Shown here: in pieces, positions 25,014 to 32,707 of the stretch | How positions within the stretch are numbered: position 1 is the first letter of the stretch | Layout of the letters: each line of letters opens with the position of its first letter | Assembly: GCF_030063145.1 (NCBI RefSeq) | Contig: NZ_JASISM010000005.1 | Location: 124,001 to 188,000 of the forward strand | Origin: Cryobacterium sp. PH31-L1 | GTDB taxonomy: Bacteria > Actinomycetota > Actinomycetes > Actinomycetales > Microbacteriaceae | DNA length: 64,000 nt | Direction of reading: 5' to 3' | Translations under genes and position numbers: made by a program | Notes under the pieces: generated by a model | Database searches by the model: none | What the model was told of the DNA's origin: nothing | Seen by the model: only the letters and a program-made list of their open reading frames with translations

Positions 25014-25666
25014 AGTGTGCTTCCCGTGACGGTTGAATTCTGCTGGGCGAAAGCGGCGAAGGCGGCGCTGAGCATGTTGGCGGAACCGGTGCCGGCGGCC
25101 TGGGTGGTGGTGGGGATGATGCGGCGAATGGTGGTGATATCGGCATCCGTCATGTAGGCCTCGCGCAGGCACACGGTGCGGCCTGGATACGGGGCGTGGA
25201 TGACCTTGTTGTCGCCGGCGTAGATGAGAATGTGGTCGCCGCCACCGGTGACGATGAGGTCGCCCGGCTGGGCTTCAGCGAGGGAGGCAACTTCGGTGCC
25301 CATCTTCATCTGACCGGAGACGAGGCGTGGCAGTTCTATTCCGATATCGGCATATACGGTTTGAACGAGGCCGGAGCAGTCCATTCCGCTCGAATCTTCT
25401 CCGCCGAAGACGTAGGGCACGCCGAGATACTTCTCAGCGGACGCCACGACGTCGGTGCCGGTCACGCCGTTAGCCGATCCGGTTGCACTGGTTTCACTGG
25501 TTCCGAGCGCCGCGTGGAGGGTCGCCGCGAAACTATCAGCCGAAGCGGATGCCGCGGCGGTCGTCGCTGCGGAAGTGGTCGTGACCCGTTCGGTCGACAC
25601 GCTGGAGAGCTGCTGCAGGGTCGCCTGAATCTGGCTGATTCTGCCCATGGCCGCGATCATCGTCAT
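25010..25666 (-). CDS. NlpC/P60-family peptidoglycan hydrolase in the flagellar operon
   Basis: A 218-residue protein. Its N-terminal 70 residues are Ser/Thr/Ala-rich with no obvious signal peptide. The rest is an NlpC/P60 cysteine peptidase domain: Cys97 in MDCSGL, His145 in GGDHILIYAG, and His157 in IHAPYPG form the expected triad. It is coupled to fliJ and fliK by 4-nt overlaps. Location suggests it cuts peptidoglycan so that the rod can cross the thick wall, the job of FlgJ muramidase elsewhere. The lack of a signal peptide suggests export by the flagellar system itself. Confidence 0.82.
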   Translation of the reverse strand: MTMIAAMGRISQIQATLQQLSSVSTERVTTTSAATTAAASASADSFAATLHAALGTSETSATGSANGVTGTDVVASAEKYLGVPYVFGGEDSSGMDCSGLVQTVYADIGIELPRLVSGQMKMGTEVASLAEAQPGDLIVTGGGDHILIYAGDNKVIHAPYPGRTVCLREAYMTDADITTIRRIIPTTTQAAGTGSANMLSAAFAAFAQQNSTVTGSTL

Positions 25667-26112
25667 GGTGTCTCCCCCTCGTTCAAACTTGCCGTGCGGT
25701 TGCGGTGCCAGCGGGCGCCGGCGATTTCGTCGAGCACGGTCTGCTCGGCGTGCAGGTCTTCGGCCAGCACCGCGGCCGCGTGCCGGTCATGCAGTTTCTC
25801 AAGCGCGACCGACTCGGCCCTGGCGGCGTTGTAGTTGGACTGGGCGGAATCGAGGGTCTCCTGGTGGTTACGCCCCATGGCGTCCAGCTCGGCGAGCATG
25901 CTGCGCGACGACGACCGGGCCGCGGCCATGGCGTTGAGCGCGGCGATGGTCTGCGGGGTGTTCCCGAGAGCGCCGAGGGCCGAGCGGGCACGACCCCGAC
26001 GGGCCTGGAGCGCGGCCACGCGGGCATTCGCCTCGGAGAGGTCGAGAGCAGCCTGATCCTGCTGCAACTTGCGCAAACGCAGCAGCCCGGCCAGCGGAAA
26101 GAGGCGGCTCAT
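25663..26112 (-). CDS. fliJ: flagellar export chaperone FliJ
   Basis: A 149-residue, almost wholly helical and predicted coiled-coil protein starting MSRLFPLAGLLRLRKLQQDQA, the FliJ pattern. FliJ couples the FliI ATPase to the FlhA gate. Position directly after fliI with a 4-nt overlap confirms the call, as the family is poorly conserved. Confidence 0.85.
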   Translation of the reverse strand: MSRLFPLAGLLRLRKLQQDQAALDLSEANARVAALQARRGRARSALGALGNTPQTIAALNAMAAARSSSRSMLAELDAMGRNHQETLDSAQSNYNAARAESVALEKLHDRHAAAVLAEDLHAEQTVLDEIAGARWHRNRTASLNEGETP

Positions 26113-27446
26113 GCGACAGCCCCGAACGCGCGGGTCAGCCGGGTCAGCTGGGACCAGGCCTGCTCGCTGGGAGTCTGGTCGTCCATCCGCTGTTGCAGAA
26201 AAGCGTTGATGGCCGGGCCGTTCTCAACGGCCGCATCAACCAGCGGGTTCGTGCCGGGCCGGTACGCGCCGACATCGAGCAGATCCTGCGCGCCCTGCCG
26301 GGCCGCCATGACCTTGCGCAGCGTCGTCGCGATCTGGTTGCGCTCGGGGCTGTTCACCCGGGACGCAACGCGCGAAATGGAGGCCAGCACGTCGACCGAG
26401 GGAAAATGGCCGGTGATAGCGAGCTTGCGATCGAGAACGACGTGGCCGTCGAGGATGGAGCGCGCAGCGTCGGCGATGGGTTCATTGTGGTCGTCGCCGT
26501 CGACAAGCACCGTGTAAATTCCGGTGATCGAGCCTGTCTCACCGGTACCGGCACGTTCCAGCAGCCGGGCCAGCACCGAGAAGGTCGACGGCGGGTAGCC
26601 GCGAGTGGCCGGCGGTTCGCCGACCGAGAGCCCGATTTCACGCTGGGCCATGGCCACGCGGGTGAGCGAGTCCATCATGAGCATGACGTCGGCACCCTGG
26701 TCGCGAAACGATTCGGCGATGCGGGTGGCGGTGAACGCGGCGCGCAGTCGCATCATCGCGGGTTCGTCGGAGGTCGACACGACGACGATGGAGCGGGCCA
26801 GACCTTCCGGGCCGAGGTCGTCTTCGAGAAACTCGCGAACCTCACGCCCGCGCTCCCCCACCAGTGCGATGACCGAGACCTGGGCATCCGTTCCGCGGGC
26901 GATCATGGACAGCAGGGACGATTTTCCAACACCGGAGCCGGCAAACAGGCCCATACGTTGGCCGCGGCCCACCGTCGTGAGCGTGTCCAGCACCCGCACG
27001 CCGAGGTGCAGCGGGGTCGTGATGCGCGCCCGGTGCATGGCCGAGGGGCTGTCATGTTCCAGGGAGACGAAACCGCCTGAATCGAGCGGGCCCTTGCCGT
27101 CAATGGGATGCCCCAGGCCGTCGATGACGCGCCCGAACAGGCCGCGGCCGGTGGGCACGAGCAGCGGCGAGCCGGCCGATCGCACGCGGGCGCCGGCCTG
27201 CAAACCGGTGATGCGTCCAAGTGGCATACATCGGATTCCGGTCGCGGTGGTGGCGACGACTTCAGCGTCGATGCCAGCCTGGCCCGGTCGGGCGCCGAGC
27301 GTGACAATGTCTCCAATCGCCGAGCGCAGGCCTCGCACCTCGACGCCAAGACCAACAATGGACGACACGACACCGACCCGCTCCGGGCGACCCGCTTCGA
27401 GTGCCTGAACGAGCTGGGTGGCGCGTGGGCGCCAGGTCGTGATCAT
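26109..27446 (-). CDS. fliI: flagellar export ATPase FliI
   Basis: A 445-residue F1-type ATPase that energises flagellar protein export. The Walker A is GLFAGSGVGKSSLLSMIARG (about residue 160), Walker B is DVMLMMDSLTR, and the signature GYPPSTFSVLARLLERAG is present. Length and order (fliH-fliI-fliJ) are standard. It overlaps fliH and fliJ by 4 nt each. Confidence 0.96.
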   Translation of the reverse strand: MITTWRPRATQLVQALEAGRPERVGVVSSIVGLGVEVRGLRSAIGDIVTLGARPGQAGIDAEVVATTATGIRCMPLGRITGLQAGARVRSAGSPLLVPTGRGLFGRVIDGLGHPIDGKGPLDSGGFVSLEHDSPSAMHRARITTPLHLGVRVLDTLTTVGRGQRMGLFAGSGVGKSSLLSMIARGTDAQVSVIALVGERGREVREFLEDDLGPEGLARSIVVVSTSDEPAMMRLRAAFTATRIAESFRDQGADVMLMMDSLTRVAMAQREIGLSVGEPPATRGYPPSTFSVLARLLERAGTGETGSITGIYTVLVDGDDHNEPIADAARSILDGHVVLDRKLAITGHFPSVDVLASISRVASRVNSPERNQIATTLRKVMAARQGAQDLLDVGAYRPGTNPLVDAAVENGPAINAFLQQRMDDQTPSEQAWSQLTRLTRAFGAVA

Positions 27447-28060
27447 GCTTCGACCTCGGCGAGGGCGGCCTTTGCGCGAGCAAAGGCCGTGCTGATCCGC
27501 GCATCGAGAAAACCATCGCTGAACTCGGTGATGGCGTCACCGCGCTTGAGCCGGGAATCCCCAACAAAACGGATGCTTTCCAGCGCGCGTGTCTGCGCCC
27601 CCAAGACCACGAGGTCCTCCGGATGCATGCGAATGCTGTGCACCTCGCTTCGGTCGAGTTGGTCTGGCTGGTGCAGGGCGCGTTCCAGAGCGCGGCGGGC
27701 CGACGGTTCGGTATGGCTGAGTTCACAACCGAGAATAGCCTCGGCCAGTTGCAGGGACGTGTTGACGAGCGTGGCTTCCGCCTGCTGAATGAGCGGAATG
27801 CTTCGTTCATCGAGGGCGCGGGCGGCGGCAGCGAGTAACCGCACGGCGTGATCGACCTGTGTTGCAGCGTATCGTTCGTTCTCGGCGTGCTCGGCGTTGA
27901 TCTCGTCGGCGCGCCGGGCGACGTCTGCGGCCGCCAGCCGCAACCCCTCGGTGTAGCCGGCGGCGTGGCCCTCGGCGCGCGACTGCTCGTCGACGCGGTC
28001 CTGTTCCTCGTCGCGCAGGCGCGGAAAGGCCATCCGGCCGAACCCGGTATCAGTTGACAT
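27443..28060 (-). CDS. fliH: flagellar export regulator FliH
   Basis: A 205-residue regulator of FliI. It has an Arg/Glu-rich N-terminal helical part with GHAAGYTEGLRLAAADVARR (Gly-spaced repeats are typical of FliH) and a C-terminal V-type ATPase E-subunit-like domain ending ISTAFARAKAALAEVEA. The ATG at 28060 lies inside the last codons of fliG (11-nt overlap). The frame stays open upstream, but that stretch is antisense-type sequence. Confidence 0.85.
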   Translation of the reverse strand: MSTDTGFGRMAFPRLRDEEQDRVDEQSRAEGHAAGYTEGLRLAAADVARRADEINAEHAENERYAATQVDHAVRLLAAAARALDERSIPLIQQAEATLVNTSLQLAEAILGCELSHTEPSARRALERALHQPDQLDRSEVHSIRMHPEDLVVLGAQTRALESIRFVGDSRLKRGDAITEFSDGFLDARISTAFARAKAALAEVEA

Positions 28061-29066
28061 ATTCGTCCTCGGCACCGCGTTGCACCGTGATGCTGCCCTG
28101 CGCTTCCATGTCGCGAATAGCGCGCACGATTTCGGCACGGGCGTCTTCGACCTGACGCATCCGCACCGGTCCGAGGCTCTTGGTTTCATCGTCGAGTACG
28201 TCGCGGTTGCGCTCGGAGAGGTTGGCGCGAATGACCTCGGCGACGGCATCGGACGTGCCCTTCATGGCCATGGCCAGCACGGTCGTGTCGATGCCGCGCA
28301 GTACCTGCTGCACGTCCCGGCTCTCCAGCTTGACGATGTCGGCAAAGGTGAGCATGCGCGATCGAATCTCTTCGGCCAGAGCCGGGTCGCGTTCCTCGAG
28401 GCCTTCCAGAAGTGCACGCTCGGTGGCGGCATCCGCTCGGTTGATGATGTCAACCAACGGCTGAATTCCGCCGACCACTTCGATGCTCTCGCGCGCCACA
28501 ATTTTACCGGTGCGCAGTTTGAGCGTGTCTGTCACAACCCGAATGGCTTCGGGCGTCGCGCTCGACATGGTCGCGATGCACTGGGCGACGTCGGTGCGGA
28601 GGCCCGGTTCCATACCGGCCAAAATAGAGGATGCCTGGTCGCGTCGCAGGTGCGCCAGAACCAGTGCGATGGTCTGGGGCATCTCGCCGTCGAGCAGGTT
28701 GAGCACATCGCCGGGCTCGGAAGGATCCAGAAACTCAAAGGCCTTGCCGGCCATGGAGGTGGCCACTCGGTTCATGACACCGGCCGCGCGTTCGGCACCA
28801 AAGGAGGCTTCGAGAAGGCCGACGGCGAATTCATGCCCGCCGCGGGAGAGCCGGCGACCCTTCAGGGTGATTTCATGAAATTCGTTGAGAGTGGACTCGG
28901 CGACGGCCGGGTCTACGTTGCGTAGCTGCACGATTTCGCCGGCGATGACCTCGGCTTCGATGTCGCTGAACTGCTTCATGACCTCGGTTGCGCGTTGGCG
29001 ATCCATGTTCATGAGTACGACGGCAACTTTTTGGGTGCCGGTCAGTGCTGCGCCTGGTTCGTTCAT
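28050..29066 (-). CDS. fliG: flagellar motor switch protein FliG
   Basis: A 338-residue C-ring protein that transmits torque. The N-terminal GTQKVAVVLMNMDRQRATEVMKQF, the central EHPQ-equivalent region (EMPQTIALVLAHLRRDQAS), and the C-terminal torque helix (FADIVKLESRDVQQVLRGID, then LAMAMKGTSDAVAEVIRANL) are all recognisable. It overlaps fliF by 4 nt. Confidence 0.95.
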   Translation of the reverse strand: MNEPGAALTGTQKVAVVLMNMDRQRATEVMKQFSDIEAEVIAGEIVQLRNVDPAVAESTLNEFHEITLKGRRLSRGGHEFAVGLLEASFGAERAAGVMNRVATSMAGKAFEFLDPSEPGDVLNLLDGEMPQTIALVLAHLRRDQASSILAGMEPGLRTDVAQCIATMSSATPEAIRVVTDTLKLRTGKIVARESIEVVGGIQPLVDIINRADAATERALLEGLEERDPALAEEIRSRMLTFADIVKLESRDVQQVLRGIDTTVLAMAMKGTSDAVAEVIRANLSERNRDVLDDETKSLGPVRMRQVEDARAEIVRAIRDMEAQGSITVQRGAEDEYVN

Positions 29067-30679
29067 GCGCGTTGCCGGTCATCCATGAGGCCACGCAGGA
29101 ACTCGGCCGTGCTCCGCGGGTCGGATTGCGCCAGGGAGTCGATCTCGGCGCGGCGCACGTCGGTGTCGGTCGGTACGAATTTGACGGTCGGGATGATCTT
29201 GGTGGGGGTGTCGGTCGGATTGTCGAGGAACAAGGAACCGGCCGATGCCGTCACGGAGAGCGGCACGGTGGCCTCTCCGAGCGCGCTCTGCATGGTGGTG
29301 AGATCGCCAATCTCCACCGATTCCCGGCTCTGGCGACGTGACCGGCGTGCGTACAGAATGAGGCTGACGACGAGGGTGATGACGATTCCGGCGGTGATCA
29401 CCGACACCCGCAGAATCTCGGCGAGCTGTGCGGCGGCCGCGGCATCCGCTGCTGCCTTGAGCGCTGCAGCTGCTTCGGCGGCGCCCGTGGTGTCGAAGGC
29501 CATGACTTCGACGGTCACTGCGTCCCCACGTACGGCGTCGATTCCCGCGGCCGAGGTGACGAGCGAGGTGATGTCGGCCACATTGAGCTTGGCGGCGGCG
29601 GCGGCATCGACGGCCACGGAAACCGTCTGCCGGGTGATCGCTCCGGCCGGAATGGTGCGGTTCTCGGTGACCTTGTTGACGGCGTTGTTGCGGGTCGTCG
29701 ACTCGCTTGAGAAGGTGCCGTCGGTGGCGCCATCGGCCACGGCGGCCGTGTCGGATCCGAGCACGCCGGCGGCGCTGCCTCCGGTCCCCGAGTAGGTCTC
29801 GGTGTCGACGGATTCGTTGAGGGCCGGCGCTTCGGTCGGGGTGGTGAAGGTCTCTTCGACCCGTTCGGCCGACTCGTAGCTCATGTCGGCGGAGACGGCG
29901 ACGGTGGCGTTGCCGGCACCGACAACCTTGTCAAGCATCGCCTGCACGGCGGAGCGCACTCGGGTCTCATAGTCGGAGGCCTGCTGGTCTGCTCCGCCGG
30001 TGGCGCCGACGCCGACGGCGGAGAGCACGGTTCCAGTCGAGTCGACGACGGCAACGTCGGCGGCGGTCATGCCGTCGATCGAGGCGCTGGTCAGGTGCAC
30101 GATCGCCTGTACCTGGTCGTTGGAGAGGGTTACGCCGTTCTGGGTTTCCACGAAAACGGATGCCGTCGGGTCGTTTTTCTCCGAGACGAAAACGCTGTCT
30201 TTGGGGATCGCGAGCTGAACCGAGGCCATCTTGACGCCATCGAGTGCGCCGATGGTCTTCGCGAGTTCGCCCTCGAGCGCTCGCTTGTAGGTGACCGACT
30301 GCTGGAACTCGCTTGAGGTGACGCCCATGGTGTCCAGCAGGGAGTAGCCCCCGGTGCTCGAGGTGGGCAGGCCGGCCGAGGCCGACTTGATGCGTTCGTC
30401 GTAGACGCTGGCTTCTGGTACCAGGATGGTGGCGCCGCCGTCGGCGAGTTCATAATCGACGCCGTCGGTGCGCAGCTGTTCGACGATGCTGTTGGCGTCT
30501 TCGCCGCTGAGGCCGGAGAACAGCGGGGTGTAGGACGGTTTGGTGACCCACATGCTGAGCGCGGCGATGCCGAGCACGAGCACCGCGACGCCGATGATGG
30601 CGACCGTGCGCTGGGCAATGGTGAACTCGCGGATCGCGTTTCCGAAACGCTTGAAGGCGCTGGTGACTTGCTGGGGCAT
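29063..30679 (-). CDS. fliF: flagellar MS-ring protein FliF
   Basis: A 538-residue MS-ring protein with two membrane helices near residues 25-45 and 435-455. Between them are the YscJ-like ring-building motifs (SYTPLFSGLSGEDANSIVEQ and RALEGELAKTIGALDGVKMA). The cytoplasmic C-terminal end that binds FliG includes DPRSTAEFLRGLMDD. It starts one base into the fliE stop. Confidence 0.95.
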   Translation of the reverse strand: MPQQVTSAFKRFGNAIREFTIAQRTVAIIGVAVLVLGIAALSMWVTKPSYTPLFSGLSGEDANSIVEQLRTDGVDYELADGGATILVPEASVYDERIKSASAGLPTSSTGGYSLLDTMGVTSSEFQQSVTYKRALEGELAKTIGALDGVKMASVQLAIPKDSVFVSEKNDPTASVFVETQNGVTLSNDQVQAIVHLTSASIDGMTAADVAVVDSTGTVLSAVGVGATGGADQQASDYETRVRSAVQAMLDKVVGAGNATVAVSADMSYESAERVEETFTTPTEAPALNESVDTETYSGTGGSAAGVLGSDTAAVADGATDGTFSSESTTRNNAVNKVTENRTIPAGAITRQTVSVAVDAAAAAKLNVADITSLVTSAAGIDAVRGDAVTVEVMAFDTTGAAEAAAALKAAADAAAAAQLAEILRVSVITAGIVITLVVSLILYARRSRRQSRESVEIGDLTTMQSALGEATVPLSVTASAGSLFLDNPTDTPTKIIPTVKFVPTDTDVRRAEIDSLAQSDPRSTAEFLRGLMDDRQRA

Positions 30680-30984
30680 CAGGCTTGCATCCTCATGATC
30701 TCGTTGAAGGCATCGACGCCCTTGTTACGCACTGCGGCGACGAGTTCCATGGTCACCTGAGCGCGGGTGGCCGCGATGGTGGCGGTGTGAATGTCACCCA
30801 GATCACCCGTGACGGCCTGAATGGCAAGAGTATTGGACGTGCCCTGCAGCTGCTGCAGGTTGTCGACAGCGCCGGAGAGGGCGGTGCCGAAACCCGAGCC
30901 GTCGGTGCGCTGGGTGGCTGACGTTGCCGAGCTGCCCATGACCCCGGAGAGGGCGGTGGTTGCGTTGATAGCGCCAAGTGGCAT
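30679..30984 (-). CDS. fliE: flagellar hook-basal body protein FliE
   Basis: A 101-residue rod-MS ring adaptor. The C-terminal half is typical: VTGDLGDIHTATIAATRAQV, then MELVAAVRNKGVDAFNEIMRMQ. It is linked to flgC and fliF by one-base stop/start overlaps. Confidence 0.92.
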   Translation of the reverse strand: MPLGAINATTALSGVMGSSATSATQRTDGSGFGTALSGAVDNLQQLQGTSNTLAIQAVTGDLGDIHTATIAATRAQVTMELVAAVRNKGVDAFNEIMRMQA

Positions 30985-31370
30985 CAGCCACGTCCGATCT
31001 GTAGTGCGGCTTCGTAGGCGGTCTTAGCCCGGTCGACGACGGCGGCGTTGGCCTGGTAGCCACGCTGGGCCATGATGAGGTTGGCCATCTGCTCGGCCAT
31101 GTCGATATCGGGGTAACGCACGTATCCGTCGGCGTCGGCGAGCGGATGCTCCGGCTCGTACACCAGGGTTCCCTCGGCACCGCCGAAGGCGGCCGTGGCG
31201 CTGGCGCCCACGTTGCCGGGGCCTTCCTGCGCCAGGATGTATCGCTCCTGAAAGGCAGCATCCGTTGTGGCGGTCACGGTGTTGGCGTTGGCGAGGTTGT
31301 CGGCGATGGCGTCGAGCCATTTGCGGTGCAGCGTCATGCCGCTGCCGGCGATGCCGATTGCGTCGACCAT
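30984..31370 (-). CDS. flgC: flagellar rod protein FlgC
   Basis: A 128-residue proximal rod protein. The N-terminus GIAGSGMTLHRKWLDAIADN with LANANTV and the C-terminus DIDMAEQMANLIMAQRGYQA match FlgC. Length is normal. It shares one base with the flgB stop. Confidence 0.94.
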   Translation of the reverse strand: MVDAIGIAGSGMTLHRKWLDAIADNLANANTVTATTDAAFQERYILAQEGPGNVGASATAAFGGAEGTLVYEPEHPLADADGYVRYPDIDMAEQMANLIMAQRGYQANAAVVDRAKTAYEAALQIGRG

Positions 31371-31711
31371 CAGGCGGTCTTCATCGCGGCGCGAATCGAC
31401 GAGACCGGGCCTTCGACGGCCTTCGCAGCGAACTGGTAACGCAGCAGGGCGTCGATGTTGGCGAGGGTCTCGGTGTCCAGGTTCACGTTGTTGCCGTTGA
31501 GCAGCGTCGGGTCGAGCGAACGCTCCGTCGTTGCGGCCGAAACACCGTTGCCGTCAGCGACCGATTTGGCCAATGCGCTCTCGAACGAGACAACCTTGGC
31601 GTGGTAATCGGGGGTGTTGATGTTGGCGATGTTGTTGGCGATGGTGCGCTGGCGCAGCGCGAGGCCGTCCAGGGCGCTCGTGAGGGCCAGGGAGGTCACG
31701 GAATCAAGCAT
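31370..31711 (-). CDS. flgB: flagellar rod protein FlgB
   Basis: A 113-residue proximal rod protein and the first gene of the large minus-strand flagellar block. ALDGLALRQRTIANNIANIN with TPDYHAKVVSFE is the rod signature. The ATG giving MLDSVTS is chosen, because an upstream ATG would sit inside the leader hairpins. Its 70-nt leader carries two hairpins with identical CGGAU loops, downstream of a sigma-28-like promoter. No strong Shine-Dalgarno is seen. Confidence 0.92.
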   Translation of the reverse strand: MLDSVTSLALTSALDGLALRQRTIANNIANINTPDYHAKVVSFESALAKSVADGNGVSAATTERSLDPTLLNGNNVNLDTETLANIDALLRYQFAAKAVEGPVSSIRAAMKTA

Positions 31712-31743
31712 GATTACCCGCTTCGTCGACAAAATGACAAGAC

Positions 31744-31782
31744 GGCCAATCCGTGGCCCGGTGGTGAGCAATCCGTGCTCAC
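31744..31782 (-). promoter_or_regulatory. two adjacent CGGAU-loop hairpins in flgB leader (CsrA-site candidates)
   Basis: On the minus strand the leader folds as GTGAGCA-CGGAT-TGCTCAC (31782-31764) and GGCCA-CGGAT-TGGCC (31758-31744). The two stems differ but the five loop bases and the flanking A/T are the same, so the CACGGAU core is duplicated. GGA in a hairpin loop is the CsrA/RsmA binding signature. The first stem begins about where the transcript from the upstream promoter would start. Confidence 0.6.
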
Positions 31783-31788
31783 TCCTTG

Positions 31789-31815
31789 CTATCGGTCGCC
31801 CCGACAGATGGGTAA
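31789..31815 (-). promoter_or_regulatory. sigma-28-like promoter for flgB operon
   Basis: Minus strand TTAC, exactly 15 bases, ACCGATAG. Spacing and -10 agree with the FliA class and with the fliM, flgN and flagellin promoters here. The start is predicted near 31782, giving a leader of about 70 nt. Confidence 0.65.
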
Positions 31816-31890
31816 GGAGTTCGTAAGAACATTCCCCAAGTTTGTTGCGCTACGGCGTGTCGCCGGTGTTTCACTACCCTCGAACGGGGG

Positions 31891-32289
31891 TCAGCCGGCC
31901 ACATCCAGATAAACGGATGCCCGCGCGTCGCGCTCCGGAGGCACCGAACGTATCGCTGCGATGTGCTTCTGGGTGAGGGCGCGAGCCTGTTCGAGTTCTC
32001 GAATGAGCTTCTGCTGGTTGTGTAGCAGGTCCTGCACTCGTGCCGCGAGTTCCGGCGGAATGCTTCCGAGCTCCGTCGGCACGCTCCACTCCCCCGCGGA
32101 CCCTCTACCATCGCTGGTCGAGCCGTCTTCGTCGTTGGTCGAGCTTGTCGAGACCGACATAGAACCAACGCGACCGGCCTCATCACCCGACCCACCAACC
32201 TGCATCGACCGTGCCGCCGCATCGAGCCTATTCTCGAGGTCATCGAGCGCGGCTTCCCAAGCGGCCAGGTTAGCCAATACCCAGCTCAC
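31891..32289 (-). CDS. small FliT-like helical protein after fliS
   Basis: A 132-residue protein of unknown family, in the position of fliT (fliD-fliS-fliT). N-terminal WVLANLAAWEAALDDLENRL and C-terminal PPELAARVQDLLHNQQKLIREL are amphipathic helices suited to a FliD chaperone. Between them lies a Ser/Asp/Gly-rich stretch (about residues 30-65) encoded by a palindromic repeat. The GTG start lies inside the end of fliS (20-nt overlap). The chaperone role is inferred from position and helix pattern only. Confidence 0.55.
   Translation of the reverse strand: MSWVLANLAAWEAALDDLENRLDAAARSMQVGGSGDEAGRVGSMSVSTSSTNDEDGSTSDGRGSAGEWSVPTELGSIPPELAARVQDLLHNQQKLIRELEQARALTQKHIAAIRSVPPERDARASVYLDVAG
32115..32155. 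repeat. REP-like GGTCGAG...TCGAGACC element inside the FliT-like gene
   Basis: Two GGTCGAG units occur close together; the second is GGTCGAGCTTGTCGAGACC (32137-32155), an imperfect palindrome. Similar GGTCGAGCNTGTCGAGACC units are common intergenic repeats in related actinobacteria, from memory. Here it lies in coding sequence and encodes a low-complexity linker. A related short CTGTCGAGAT stretch is at about 266-275. Confidence 0.45.
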
Positions 32290-32707
32290 CGCTCAGGCGT
32301 GCGACCGGTGCCGGCTGGGCCGGCAGCAGCTCAGCAGCCTCGTGCCAAGTGAGCCGCAGCGGTTCGAGCAGCGAGATGCACTCGCGGGTGCGGGCCGAGT
32401 CGCGGTGCGTATTCGCACTGACCATGGCGGTCGACACATAGGTATAGAGCGAGAACAACCCCTCGCCGCCGTCCCAGGCGTCGACGTTGAGCGAGGTGCT
32501 CAGCTCCGACACGATCGCCTGGGCGTGAATCAGATTGTCCGACGCGATCTGCCAGTCCTGCCGTTGCTGGGCCGCTTCGGTGCGGTTGAGGTCGAGCAGC
32601 AGGCGGTCGTAGAGCATGGTCAGCAGGCGAACCGGGGTGGCCGAGAGAACCGCGTCGCGGTTGTAGCGCGAACGCTGGGCGTTGGTTCCCATTGTCATAG
32701 TCATCAT
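32270..32707 (-). CDS. fliS: flagellin export chaperone FliS
   Basis: A 145-residue helical chaperone that binds the flagellin C-terminus. RYNRDAVLSATPVRLLTMLYDRLLLDL is the FliS N-terminal signature, and SLYTYVSTAMVSAN and EPLRLTWHEAAE follow. The first ATG overlaps the fliD stop by 4 nt; ATGs at codons 2, 4 and 6 are close alternatives. Confidence 0.93.
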   Translation of the reverse strand: MMTMTMGTNAQRSRYNRDAVLSATPVRLLTMLYDRLLLDLNRTEAAQQRQDWQIASDNLIHAQAIVSELSTSLNVDAWDGGEGLFSLYTYVSTAMVSANTHRDSARTRECISLLEPLRLTWHEAAELLPAQPAPVARLSGELGIG

